Part shown: positions 7,223-15,359 of the stretch, one piece after another
Layout: every line of letters begins with the position of its first letter
How positions within the stretch are numbered: position 1 is the first letter of the stretch
NCBI GenBank assembly: GCA_045600965.1
Contig: JAZRYW010000001.1
Coordinates: 1-44,273, forward strand
Origin: RGIG6374 sp045600965
Lineage (GTDB): Bacteria > Bacteroidota > Bacteroidia > Bacteroidales > UBA932
Direction: 5' to 3'
DNA: 44,273 nucleotides
Program-made: the position numbers and the translations under genes
The notes under the pieces: model-generated
What the model was told of the DNA's origin: nothing
Database searches by the model: none
The model's input: the letters and a program-made list of their open reading frames with translations, nothing else

Positions 7223-7327
7223 GCCCTCCGTAGAGAAACCGACGCAGCGAGCGAGAGCAGAGCAAGTTTACTTGCTCTGCCGAGCCGCAAGGAGGAAAAG
7301 CCCGACAGGGCTTAATCTGCGGAGGGC
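7223..7327 (+). ncRNA. Structured element: closing stem plus two hairpins
   Basis: The ends pair over 12 positions: GCCCTCCGTAGA (7223-7234) with TCTGCGGAGGGC (7316-7327), the single irregularity being T-G, which is a wobble only if the plus strand is transcribed. Inside are a perfect 10-bp hairpin (GCAGAGCAAG-TTTA-CTTGCTCTGC, 7257-7280) and a 6-bp hairpin (AAGCCC-GACA-GGGCTT, 7298-7313). The whole is about 105 nt and non-coding. It could be a structured RNA, or a MITE-like element with terminal inverted repeats; I see no target-site duplication. I cannot match it to a named family. It marks the border between accessory and core DNA. Confidence 0.5.
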
Positions 7328-7374
7328 TTATTGCGTATGTTGATTGCAATCATACATAAGATATGGCCAAACGA

Positions 7375-7404
7375 TTTCAGTATCATGCAAATTCACTATC
7401 TTTG
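7375..7404 (+). promoter_or_regulatory. Candidate promoter upstream of obg
   Basis: TTTC (7375-7378), 18 bp, TATCTTTG (7397-7404). This gives a leader of roughly 175 nt before the obg ATG at 7587. The leader contains no gene I can support. Confidence 0.5.
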
Positions 7405-7586
7405 CACGTTGGAAGGGTGAGACTTGACATAAATTGGCCTTGATAAGCCAGTTTCCGTGCAACAAAGCAACTTTATAAATTTATGCTTGTTATGAGGTTT
7501 GTTTTTGATTTTCCGGCAAAAACTGTTGCATATCTGTTGCACGGGAGCCTTTCAGGTTTCAATAATTCGCTGACAATACGAAAGTT

Positions 7587-8585
7587 ATGGCCGAATCCAA
7601 TTTCATCGATTACGTAAAGATCTTCTGCGCTTCGGGGCGGGGCGGAAACGGCTCGATGCACCTCAGGCGCGAGAAATATATTCCCAAAGGCGGACCGGAC
7701 GGCGGTGACGGCGGCAGGGGAGGGCACATCATCCTCCGCGGCAACCGTCAGATGTGGACCCTGATACACCTCAAGTACCGCAAGCACATAAAGGCTTCCA
7801 ACGGTGAGTCGGGCAGCGGAGGGCTGCGCCACGGTGCGAACGGCGATGATATCATACTCGAAGTGCCTCTCGGCACTCTGGCACGCGACGCCGAGACCGG
7901 CCAGGTTGTCGCCGAAGTGCTCAATGACGGCGAGGAGAAGATCCTTTGCAAGGGTGGTCGCGGTGGCCTTGGCAACAACTTCTTCAAGACCGCCACTATG
8001 CAGACGCCAAGGTTCGCGCAGCCGGGTGAGGACGGGGTGGAAGGATGGTTCATCCTCGAACTGAAGGTTCTTGCCGATGTCGGTCTGGTGGGTTTCCCCA
8101 ATGCAGGCAAGTCGACACTGCTTTCATCGGTCAGCGCGGCGAAGCCCAAAATCGCCGACTACGCCTTCACGACTCTCGAACCCAACCTCGGGATTGTGCG
8201 TTATTTCGACGACAAGTCGTTCGTGATGGCCGACATACCGGGCATCATCGAAGGCGCCCACGAAGGCAAGGGGATGGGCCTGCGTTTCCTGAGGCACATA
8301 GAACGGAATTCAGTGCTGCTTTTTCTTGTCCCCGCCGACAGCGCGGACATACTTGGCGAGTATCATATCCTGCTTGACGAACTTCGTGAATATAATCCGG
8401 AACTGATTGACAAACAGCGTGTTCTGGCCATATCCAAATGCGATCTGGTGGATGATGAACTGCGGTCCGAGATAAGGAGGCACCTGCCCCGCAAGGTGCC
8501 CGCCGTCTTCATCAGCGCCCTCACCTCAGAGGGCATTCCGCAACTGAAGGACCTTCTCTGGAAGGAACTCAACGAGCCTCTGTAA
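7587..8585 (+). CDS. obgE: Obg-family GTPase
   Basis: A 332-aa GTPase that binds the large ribosomal subunit and acts in 50S assembly and stress responses. The N-terminal Gly-rich Obg fold (about 1-155: SGRGGNGSMHLRREKYIPKG, GGDGGRGG) is followed by the G domain with G1 GFPNAGKST (about 169-177), switch II DIPGIIEGA and a G4 motif read as SKCD, where Asn of the usual NKxD is Ser. It lacks the long C-terminal extension of some Obg proteins, as is usual in this phylum. Start ATG gives the expected MAESNFIDYV N-terminus. It leads an operon with the PAP2 and lipoate ligase genes. Confidence 0.95.
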   Translation: MAESNFIDYVKIFCASGRGGNGSMHLRREKYIPKGGPDGGDGGRGGHIILRGNRQMWTLIHLKYRKHIKASNGESGSGGLRHGANGDDIILEVPLGTLARDAETGQVVAEVLNDGEEKILCKGGRGGLGNNFFKTATMQTPRFAQPGEDGVEGWFILELKVLADVGLVGFPNAGKSTLLSSVSAAKPKIADYAFTTLEPNLGIVRYFDDKSFVMADIPGIIEGAHEGKGMGLRFLRHIERNSVLLFLVPADSADILGEYHILLDELREYNPELIDKQRVLAISKCDLVDDELRSEIRRHLPRKVPAVFISALTSEGIPQLKDLLWKELNEPL

Positions 8586-8591
8586 GCCACT

Positions 8592-9167
8592 ATGGACAGA
8601 ATCACGGCATTTGACAGGAATCTGCTCCTTTCCATCAACGGATGGAATTCGCCGGCTGCCGATGCGGTGATGGTCTTCGTCTCCAGGGTGGCCGTATGGC
8701 TGCCTCTGTACCTTCTTGTACTATGGCTGATTTTCCGCCGTCTCGGCTGGAGGAGGGCCCTTCTGTCAACAGGGGTTATGATACTGTGCATTGTGGCCAC
8801 CGACCAGACGGCGAATCTCATCAAGGATACTGTCTGCCGTCTCCGTCCCTGCTGGGATCCCCTCCTCAGGGACGCTGTAAGGCTCATCGTCTCTCCGGGC
8901 GGGCAATACGGCTTCCTTTCAGGCCACGCGGCCAACTGCTTCGCATTCGCCGTCCTGTCCTCCCTGCTCCTGAAAAGGAAATGGTATACGCCGGCGATTC
9001 TCATCTGGGCGGCTTTGATAGGATACAGCCGCATATATCTCGGGAAGCATTACCCGCTGGACGTGCTGTGCGGCGCTCTTATGGGCGTCATTTTCGCGCT
9101 TGCCGCCTATCTGCTCTTCCAGAAACTGTTGAAACTCATAAGGGACCGGGATGCTCTGCATAATTGA
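8592..9167 (+). CDS. PAP2-family membrane phosphatase
   Basis: A 191-aa integral membrane phosphatase of the PAP2 superfamily. The three catalytic motifs are all present: KDTVCRLRP (KX6RP), YGFLSGHA (PSGH-like, with Leu for Pro), and SRIYLGKHYPLDV (SRX5HX3D). Hydrophobic helices surround them. Substrates of the family include phosphatidic acid, phosphatidylglycerol phosphate and undecaprenyl pyrophosphate; the sequence alone does not decide, though carrier-lipid recycling is a reasonable guess. It starts 6 nt after obg and overlaps the lipoate ligase gene by 17 nt. Confidence 0.85.
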   Translation: MDRITAFDRNLLLSINGWNSPAADAVMVFVSRVAVWLPLYLLVLWLIFRRLGWRRALLSTGVMILCIVATDQTANLIKDTVCRLRPCWDPLLRDAVRLIVSPGGQYGFLSGHAANCFAFAVLSSLLLKRKWYTPAILIWAALIGYSRIYLGKHYPLDVLCGALMGVIFALAAYLLFQKLLKLIRDRDALHN

Positions 9168-10125
9168 AAACAGCACTGATCCCGTGTGGAATCTGGCTGC
9201 CGAGGAATATCTGCTCAAATCGTTCCGGGAGGATATTTTCCGCCTGTGGCGCAACGGCCCGTCCGTCATCATAGGCCGTCATCAGAATGCTATGGCCCAG
9301 GTCGATGCCGCCTATCTTCAGTCGAGGGGAATACCCGTGGTGCGCAGGCTCACCGGCGGAGGAGCGGTCTACCACGACCTTGGCAATGTCAATTTCACCT
9401 TCATAAGCGCCCGCCGCTCCGATGAGGATGCAGGAGCGATGTTCCGACGTTTCACCGCGCCCATAGTCGGAGCCCTGCGCTCCCTGGGCGTGGATGCATC
9501 TCTCGAAGGACGGAATGACCTTATGATTGCCGGCCGTAAGTTTGCGGGCAATTCGATGTGCATCGAGGGAAACCGCGTGCTGCAGCACGGATGTATGCTT
9601 TTCAATGCATCCCTTGGCGATCTGTCACAGGCCTTGAAGAGCCATCCTGAGAAGTTCGAGGGGAAGTCGGTCGATTCCAACCGCAGCCGCGTGACCAACA
9701 TCTCGGAGCATCTGCCGTCTCCTATGAGCCCTTCCGGTTTCATCGCTTACCTTAAGGAGAGCATAGCCCCATTGACGTCCGTCTATCAATACAATGATGA
9801 AGACCTTGCGGCAATAGATCAACTTGTCCATACGCGCTACTGCCGCGACGAATGGAACTGGGGCGCATCGCCGCGCTACACCTTCCGCAATTCGCGGCGC
9901 TTTCCTTCGGGAAGCGTGGAACTGTGCCTGAATGTCGCGAAGGGAGTAATCGACTCGGCTGAGATTATGGGGGACTACTTCTTCACCCTGCCCACAGAGG
10001 ACTTCTGCAACCTGCTCAAAGGTGTAAGGCACGACCGTACAGCCATTGAGAAAGCGCTTGAGGGTGTGCCGGTGGGTTCATATTTCGCCGGTCTTTCTTC
10101 CGACGACATACTGAATCTTTTCTAG
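9151..10125 (+). CDS. lplA: Lipoate-protein ligase
   Basis: A 324-aa ligase that activates lipoate with ATP and attaches it to lipoyl domains of 2-oxoacid dehydrogenases or GcvH. The signature RRLTGGGAVYHDLGN lies at about residues 64-79, followed by NVNFTFI, and GRNDLMIAGRKFAGNS carries the conserved Lys. A C-terminal accessory domain (about 245-324) matches full-length LplA, arguing for a true ligase over an LplJ/LipL transferase. The start is inside the PAP2 gene, indicating translational coupling. It converges with the lipid-kinase gene, 7 nt away. Confidence 0.9.
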   Translation: MLCIIENSTDPVWNLAAEEYLLKSFREDIFRLWRNGPSVIIGRHQNAMAQVDAAYLQSRGIPVVRRLTGGGAVYHDLGNVNFTFISARRSDEDAGAMFRRFTAPIVGALRSLGVDASLEGRNDLMIAGRKFAGNSMCIEGNRVLQHGCMLFNASLGDLSQALKSHPEKFEGKSVDSNRSRVTNISEHLPSPMSPSGFIAYLKESIAPLTSVYQYNDEDLAAIDQLVHTRYCRDEWNWGASPRYTFRNSRRFPSGSVELCLNVAKGVIDSAEIMGDYFFTLPTEDFCNLLKGVRHDRTAIEKALEGVPVGSYFAGLSSDDILNLF

Positions 10126-10132
10126 AATGATG

Positions 10133-11065
10133 TCATTTGACGACCACCCGGATGGCCAGAGGCTTGATTTCAGCCTTGAGGGGGGTTATGCCCATATTCT
10201 CACCATCCACTTCGCAGGGCATCTCCATTTCCGGATAGATCTCGAACGACTTCACCTCCCAGTGGGAAACTTGTGAAATCCTGTAAATCTTGCCGTCAAA
10301 GAGGTGTTTCAGTGAGAAAAGCACTTTGAGGAGCGAAACCTTGCGGATGATGGTCAGGCTTATCAGGCCGTCATCGGGCTTGGCGTCCGGTGTCTGGAGC
10401 ATTCCTCCTCCGGAGAAGCGCCCTATGCCGAATGCTGTCGAGAATGTGGGCCCCTCGTGGATGAGTTCGCCGTCGGCAAAGATGCGGTAGTTGTTTGTGC
10501 GGCTGTTCTTGAAGGCCTTAAGGATGCCTATCACATAAAGCTTTTTGCCGCTTCTTCCCTTTTCCTTGAGCAGGTCGAATTCGCGGCAGACCTGTGCATC
10601 GAAGCCGACACCGCCTATGTTGACCATATTCCGTATGAACGGCTGACCGTTCTTTGTGGTCTTGATGACGGCAGAGTCCTGAAGCCTGATATTGCACCCT
10701 GCAATCACTTTGGCCACCCCTGCGGGATCGGTGGGCAGGTCGTAGAGCTTCACCCAGTCGTTGCCGGAGCCCAGAGGCACAACTGCCAGCGCCACTTCGC
10801 TGCTCGGGACACTGCTCTGGCTGATGATTCCTGTGAGCACTTCGTGGATGGTGCCGTCCCCTCCGACGGCTATGATATGACGGAAACCGTCCTCCACTGC
10901 CTTGGACGCAAGTTCAATGGCTTGAAATTTGCGGACTGTGTATATTTCCGTGAAGTCTATTCCTTCGGCCTTGAGCCTTTCGGCATAGACTGGCCATTTA
11001 GAGCCGCATCTGCCGCTTCCGGCCTCAGGATTTATTATGGCTGCCCACTTGTGGCTTTGTTGCAT
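10133..11065 (-). CDS. Diacylglycerol kinase-family lipid kinase
   Basis: A 310-aa soluble lipid kinase of the DagK/YegS family. It has NPEAGSG (12-18), the nucleotide-binding GGDGT (68-72) with flanking IIAVGGDGTIHEVLTG, PLGSGNDWVK, and the second-domain MVNIGGVGFDA. The family phosphorylates diacylglycerol or related lipids in phospholipid recycling; the exact substrate is unknown. It is transcribed alone and divergently from parA; a minus-strand TATATTTG (-7) at 11102-11109 is a good promoter candidate. Confidence 0.88.
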   Translation of the reverse strand: MQQSHKWAAIINPEAGSGRCGSKWPVYAERLKAEGIDFTEIYTVRKFQAIELASKAVEDGFRHIIAVGGDGTIHEVLTGIISQSSVPSSEVALAVVPLGSGNDWVKLYDLPTDPAGVAKVIAGCNIRLQDSAVIKTTKNGQPFIRNMVNIGGVGFDAQVCREFDLLKEKGRSGKKLYVIGILKAFKNSRTNNYRIFADGELIHEGPTFSTAFGIGRFSGGGMLQTPDAKPDDGLISLTIIRKVSLLKVLFSLKHLFDGKIYRISQVSHWEVKSFEIYPEMEMPCEVDGENMGITPLKAEIKPLAIRVVVK

Positions 11066-11101
11066 AGGTCAGGTTCAGTGGCTTTTGGGTTAAAACGGTG
11101 G

Positions 11102-11149
11102 CAAATATAACCTAATTTGACCTTAGAAAAAAAGAATTTGTTAAATTTG
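11102..11149. promoter_or_regulatory. Divergent promoters of the lipid kinase gene and parA
   Basis: A minus-strand TATATTTG at 11102-11109 points to the lipid kinase and a plus-strand TAAATTTG at 11142-11149 points to parA. A TTTG at 11116-11119 lies 22 bp upstream of the parA element, slightly long spacing. Confidence 0.5.
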
Positions 11150-11170
11150 CCATCTATATGATATTTTATA

Positions 11171-11953
11171 ATGGGAAAAACTATAGCAATTGCAAATCAG
11201 AAGGGCGGTGTGGGAAAAACCACCACTGCCATCAATCTGGCTGCTTCGCTTGCAGCAATGGAAAAGCAGGTGCTTCTGATAGATGCTGACCCTCAGGCAA
11301 ATACTACGTCGGGGATGAACTTCGATCCGGGTGCCGGGACAGGAAGGACCATCTACGAAGTGCTGATAGGAAAACACTCCGTTGACGATGTGCTGCTTGA
11401 AACTGATATCAGATTCCTGCACGTCCTGCCTTCCCATATCAATCTGGTTGGTGCCGAGATCGAGATGCTTGAGTTCGACAAGCGGGAATCCCGCCTCAAG
11501 TCCGTGCTCGAACCAGTGAAGGACCGTTATGACTACATAATCATAGACTGTTCCCCTTCGCTCGGCCTGATCACCGTGAATGCCCTGACGGCGGCTGATT
11601 CCGTAATCATCCCCGTACAACCCGAATTCTTCGGCCTCGAAGGTCTCGGCAAACTCCTCAACACGATAAAAGTGGTTCAGAAGAGCCTCAATCCTGACCT
11701 GACCATCGAAGGATTCCTCTTCACGCTCTTCGACTCCCGCCTGCGCCTTCACAACCAGGTGGTGGAGGAGGTAAGGGGCCATTTCAAAGAACTTGTGTTC
11801 GATACGATCATCAGCCGCAACATACGCTTGAGCGAGGCTCCCTCATACGGCAAGCCGGTGCTTCTGTATGATGCCGGCTCTTCCGGTTCCGCCAACTACC
11901 TGAATCTCGCCAAGGAAATCATCAAGAAGAACCAGGACTATGAGCAACGTTAA
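11171..11953 (+). CDS. parA: Chromosome-partitioning ATPase ParA/Soj
   Basis: A 260-aa Walker-type ATPase with the deviant P-loop KGGVGKTT (11-18), a second motif LLIDADPQANTTSG, and IIIDCSPSLGLITVNAL. The size and lack of an N-terminal HTH mark the chromosomal Soj type, which binds DNA non-specifically and moves ParB-parS complexes. It overlaps parB by 14 nt. I found no parS-like 16-bp palindrome close by. Confidence 0.95.
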   Translation: MGKTIAIANQKGGVGKTTTAINLAASLAAMEKQVLLIDADPQANTTSGMNFDPGAGTGRTIYEVLIGKHSVDDVLLETDIRFLHVLPSHINLVGAEIEMLEFDKRESRLKSVLEPVKDRYDYIIIDCSPSLGLITVNALTAADSVIIPVQPEFFGLEGLGKLLNTIKVVQKSLNPDLTIEGFLFTLFDSRLRLHNQVVEEVRGHFKELVFDTIISRNIRLSEAPSYGKPVLLYDAGSSGSANYLNLAKEIIKKNQDYEQR

Positions 11954-12869
11954 GAAATCCGCACTGGGAAAGGGCCTCGGAGCGATACTCGGTGATGCGA
12001 GCAACCTTGAATTCAGCGGGAAGCCGGCGCCGAAGCCCGAAAGAACGGCTCTGCAGCCTTCCGCTTCGCCCGATGCGGGCGTCCTGACGACTTATGTCCG
12101 TCTTGACTGCATCGAACCCAATCCCTATCAGCCCAGGGACACCTTCGACAATGAAGCCCTCGGGGAACTTGCCGCCAGCATAAGGACCATAGGTCTGGTG
12201 CAGCCCATTACGGTCCGTCGCGTGGCTCCCGACAAATATCAGATAATCAGCGGTGAACGCCGTTTCAGGGCAGCCCGTCTGGCCGGTCTTGAGTCAATAC
12301 CCGTATTCATTCACAAGGCCAACGACCAGGGTATGCTTGAAATGGCCATCATCGAGAACATACAGCGCGAGAACCTCGATGCCATAGAAACCGCTCTCAG
12401 TTTCCAGCGGCTCATCGACGAATGCAACCTCACCCAGGAACAGATGGCCGACCGTATCGGGAAAAAACGCGCCACGGTCACCAACTTCCTCCGCCTTCTC
12501 CGTCTTCCGGTGGAGATACAGTCCGCCGTCAAGCAGGGAACAGTGTCGATGGGGCACGCGAAGGTCCTTCTTTCCGTGGCTGACAGGGATGTGCAGATGA
12601 AACTTGCGCTTCAGGTCATCAACAACCATCTCTCGGTGCGCCAGCTGGAGGAGAAGGTCGCAAAACTCGAAAGGCCCGCCGTCGCGCAGCGGCCTTCGGA
12701 AAACGCCCTTCCGGAATCCTATTACCGTCTTGCCGACGCGGTGGGCCGGTATTTCAACAATAACGTGACGTTCAGACGCTCTCCCAAGGGGAACGGGACA
12801 ATATCCATCAGTTTTGACGATGATTCCCAGATAGAACAGTTCCTCAAGGTCCTCGAAAGTCAAAAATAG
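11940..12869 (+). CDS. parB: Chromosome-partitioning protein ParB/Spo0J (CTPase)
   Basis: A 309-aa centromere-binding protein. It starts with KSALGKGLGAILG, then the CTP-binding N-domain with PNPYQPR (box I) and GERRFRAARLAG at 105-116 (box II), IIENIQRENLDAIE, a central HTH (LTQEQMADRIGKKRATVTNFLRLL region) and a C-terminal dimerisation segment. This is the classic DNA-clamp ParB. It is coupled to parA and followed after 2 nt by the DUF5683 gene. Confidence 0.95.
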   Translation: MSNVKKSALGKGLGAILGDASNLEFSGKPAPKPERTALQPSASPDAGVLTTYVRLDCIEPNPYQPRDTFDNEALGELAASIRTIGLVQPITVRRVAPDKYQIISGERRFRAARLAGLESIPVFIHKANDQGMLEMAIIENIQRENLDAIETALSFQRLIDECNLTQEQMADRIGKKRATVTNFLRLLRLPVEIQSAVKQGTVSMGHAKVLLSVADRDVQMKLALQVINNHLSVRQLEEKVAKLERPAVAQRPSENALPESYYRLADAVGRYFNNNVTFRRSPKGNGTISISFDDDSQIEQFLKVLESQK

Positions 12870-12871
12870 CG

Positions 12872-13804
12872 GTGGCTGTGCGTCTGAAATACCTTCTGTC
12901 CATTCTGCTTCTGCTAGCCCCGCTGTGCATACGGGCCCAGTTCACGCAACAGGGCTCCAATGTCAGTGTGCCCGGAAGCGGAAACACCGGCAACAGTGTC
13001 AATCCGGACAGTGAGGTGGCGGCCGATACGACCAAGCTCTTTTCCATAGGCGGCTATTTCAGAGGCCTTTCACACAAGGATACCCTCACAGCATTCCCGC
13101 TGGCCATAGGTTCCGCAATCTGCATCGGCGGTTCGCAGATATACAACCGTCAGTATGCCAAGCTTCCTTTCATTTATGCCGGCATAGGCAGTACGCTCTA
13201 TTTCGGAATAGATTACACCAAACGGTGGAAGGAGACGGGAGACCCTCTCTACAGGAAAGCCGGGACGGCCTTTCTGATAGGGGCAGGCGCCCTCTACTGG
13301 GGTACGCTGCTTGACGGGATGATCAACCTCGCGTCAGACGCGTTTCCTGATTCCGAGAAGGCGACTATGTATTCCATACTTCTGCCCGGGCTCGGTCAGG
13401 CATATAACGGCGACTATTGGAAAATCCCGATTTGGTATGGCGCACTGGCTTTCGGAGGCTATTACTGGCACTACACGGACAACCAGTACAAGCGCTTCAA
13501 ATATGTCTACAAACTGGCAAAGGACCCCAACGGCGGATATGTCGGCCACATTACGGCCGATCAGGCCGTATATTACCGTGACAAGTACCGCCGTTACCGC
13601 GACTATTCCATCGTGGCGACAATAGCCATCTATGCCCTTCAGGCCATAGATGCCAACATATTTGCGTTTATGCGCGATTTTGAGACCAATGACGACCTCT
13701 CGTTCAGGGTGGAACCCGCTTTGATAGAGGATATCCGTCCATATCAGACAGATTATGCCGTCAACAGTCCCGCAGTCGGATTCCAGATGAAAATAAATTT
13801 CTAA
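12872..13804 (+). CDS. DUF5683 membrane/exported protein
   Basis: A 310-aa protein with an N-terminal signal peptide (LLLLAPLCIRAQ) and several hydrophobic segments. The core LLPGLGQAYNGDYWKIPIWYGALAFGGYY region, here residues about 168-196, is characteristic of DUF5683, a family common in Bacteroidota directly downstream of parAB and upstream of a MltD-like gene. Function is unknown; genomic context suggests a link between the cell envelope and chromosome partition, which is inference. The start is a GTG 2 nt after the parB stop. Confidence 0.8.
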   Translation: MAVRLKYLLSILLLLAPLCIRAQFTQQGSNVSVPGSGNTGNSVNPDSEVAADTTKLFSIGGYFRGLSHKDTLTAFPLAIGSAICIGGSQIYNRQYAKLPFIYAGIGSTLYFGIDYTKRWKETGDPLYRKAGTAFLIGAGALYWGTLLDGMINLASDAFPDSEKATMYSILLPGLGQAYNGDYWKIPIWYGALAFGGYYWHYTDNQYKRFKYVYKLAKDPNGGYVGHITADQAVYYRDKYRRYRDYSIVATIAIYALQAIDANIFAFMRDFETNDDLSFRVEPALIEDIRPYQTDYAVNSPAVGFQMKINF

Positions 13805-13828
13805 GAGGCCGTCAGGCCGTTGGAAAAG

Positions 13829-13848
13829 TCCCTTCCCCGGGGAAGGGA
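13829..13848. terminator. Perfect 20-bp palindrome after DUF5683 gene
   Basis: TCCCTTCCCC (13829-13838) is followed directly by its complement GGGGAAGGGA (13839-13848). A smaller GGCC-GTCA-GGCC hairpin precedes it at about 13808-13819. The position between two coding regions suits a terminator or mRNA-stabilising hairpin; no clear T-tract follows. Confidence 0.5.
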
Positions 13849-13890
13849 TTCAGGGATGGGGACAAAATAACGGGAAAGTGCGGTGGGGGA

Positions 13891-13949
13891 AAGTTTCGCA
13901 AGCTCTCACTTCACTTTGATTATCAACGATATAAGTACTTGCGAAACTT
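13891..13949 (+). promoter_or_regulatory. 12-bp inverted repeat around the mltD leader
   Basis: AAGTTTCGCAAG (13891-13902) and CTTGCGAAACTT (13938-13949) are perfect complements flanking 35 bp that include a TTTG (13915-13918). The second arm ends 9 nt before the mltD ATG, so in RNA the stem would approach the ribosome site. It could be a leader regulatory stem, paired operator half-sites, or a short invertible segment. Confidence 0.5.
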
Positions 13950-13958
13950 GAGTAAATT

Positions 13959-15359
13959 ATGAGAAGATATCTGCCTATTGTTCTTTCAGCAATTTTATTC
14001 CTCCTTCCAAACGTCTCTCAAGCGCAGAAACTGTTCAAGTCAAGGACTCAGCTGCAGAGGCAGATCGATTCCCTCAGGGAGGCGCTCGAATCGATGAGCA
14101 ATGAATACAACGCCCTGGTGGAAGCGGCGCAGGAGGCGGATTCGATTGGCGAAGAGGACGTTGATGACGATTTTTATTCTTCCGACAACGGATTTATGAC
14201 TATGCCCGAACAGCAGGGGGACATAGATTCGCTTCTGACAATATGGTATCTCCAGCGCAGCGCTTCGATATCGGACTATGAATTCGTGGCCCTGGACAGC
14301 ACCATACTGGTCTCCAACGTGCCCGATGCCGTGTATTTCGAAAGGCTGAAGGCCATCAACTCCTTCATACCCCTTCCTTACAATGACGTGATCCGCAACT
14401 ATATCATCCTGTACACTGAGAAGAAGCGCGCTCTCACATCCAACATAATAGGTCTCGCCTCGTACTGGATGCCCCAGCTGGAGGCTGTCTTCGACCGCTA
14501 CGGCCTGCCTCAGGAGCTGAAGGCAGTGGCCGTGATAGAGTCCGCCCTCAAGCCCACGGCCGTATCGAGAGCAGGCGCAAAGGGAATGTGGCAGTTTATG
14601 TACACCGCCGCGAGACAGTACAAACTGAACATAACCTCATATGTCGATGAGCGCCTAGACCCTCTCAAGGCCGCAGATGCGGCCGCCCGTTATCTGAAGG
14701 ACTCATACAGCGTGTTCGGCGACTGGCTCCTGGCCATCGCCTCCTACAACTGCGGATCCGGCAATGTGAACAAGGCCATCAGAAAGGCCGGAGGAAGCAG
14801 GGATTTCTGGGAGATTTATCCCTATCTTCCCAGGGAAACCAGGGGCTATGTACCCGCGTTCGTCGCAGCGCTTTACACCTTGAAATACTATCCCGAACAC
14901 AATATCATCCCCAACGTGGCGAATATGCCCGCAAGCCTCGACACGTTCCAGATTTCCCGTATGACCCATTTCGAGCAGATTGCCCACTACACCGGCGTAT
15001 CAGTTCAGGAGCTCAGAGATTATAACCCTCAGTATCTCCACGATATAATCCCAGGAAGTTTGACTGATACTTATGTGCTGAACCTTCCTTTCCAGTACAC
15101 CAATGCCTATGTGGACTGGTGCGACAGCATACCCTGCTACAACGACACCGTCTATTTCTCTCCCGCCAGGATGACGACGATAAAACAGAAGGCCGCATCA
15201 TCTGCTTCGTCCGGCAAGACCTATCACAAGGTCAAGAGCGGGGAGACCCTCAGCAGGATTGCCGCCAAGTATCACACCTCCGTGGCGAAGATCAAGAAAT
15301 GGAACAATCTCAAATCTGACAGAATCACAGTCGGACAGCGCCTCATAATCTACAGGTAG
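13959..15359 (+). CDS. mltD: Membrane-bound lytic murein transglycosylase D-like
   Basis: A 466-aa exported protein: signal peptide (to about 22), a coiled-coil-like stretch (28-58), an SLT domain with catalytic Glu194 in AVIESALKP, and the typical AGAKGMWQFM, YLKDSYSVFGDWLLAIASYN and GYVPAFVAA segments, then a C-terminal LysM (about 421-465, YHKVKSGETLSRIAAKY). It cleaves peptidoglycan glycan strands in the periplasm. The N-terminal Cys lipobox of E. coli MltD is not evident. Its stop is directly adjacent to that of the convergent HhH barrel gene. Confidence 0.92.
   Translation: MRRYLPIVLSAILFLLPNVSQAQKLFKSRTQLQRQIDSLREALESMSNEYNALVEAAQEADSIGEEDVDDDFYSSDNGFMTMPEQQGDIDSLLTIWYLQRSASISDYEFVALDSTILVSNVPDAVYFERLKAINSFIPLPYNDVIRNYIILYTEKKRALTSNIIGLASYWMPQLEAVFDRYGLPQELKAVAVIESALKPTAVSRAGAKGMWQFMYTAARQYKLNITSYVDERLDPLKAADAAARYLKDSYSVFGDWLLAIASYNCGSGNVNKAIRKAGGSRDFWEIYPYLPRETRGYVPAFVAALYTLKYYPEHNIIPNVANMPASLDTFQISRMTHFEQIAHYTGVSVQELRDYNPQYLHDIIPGSLTDTYVLNLPFQYTNAYVDWCDSIPCYNDTVYFSPARMTTIKQKAASSASSGKTYHKVKSGETLSRIAAKYHTSVAKIKKWNNLKSDRITVGQRLIIYR

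Noticed and set aside
7223..7327. Retron or diversity-generating element
   Set aside because: The inverted repeats invite the idea, but there is no reverse transcriptase gene and no template/variable repeat pair in the window.
7492..7617. 41-codon frame upstream of and overlapping obg
   Set aside because: No ribosome site or recognisable features, and it runs 31 nt into obg; more likely untranslated leader.
11066..13958. parS site near parAB
   Set aside because: No match or near match to the 16-bp TGTTTCACGTGAAACA-type palindrome was noticed here or at the few CACGTG sites elsewhere in the window.
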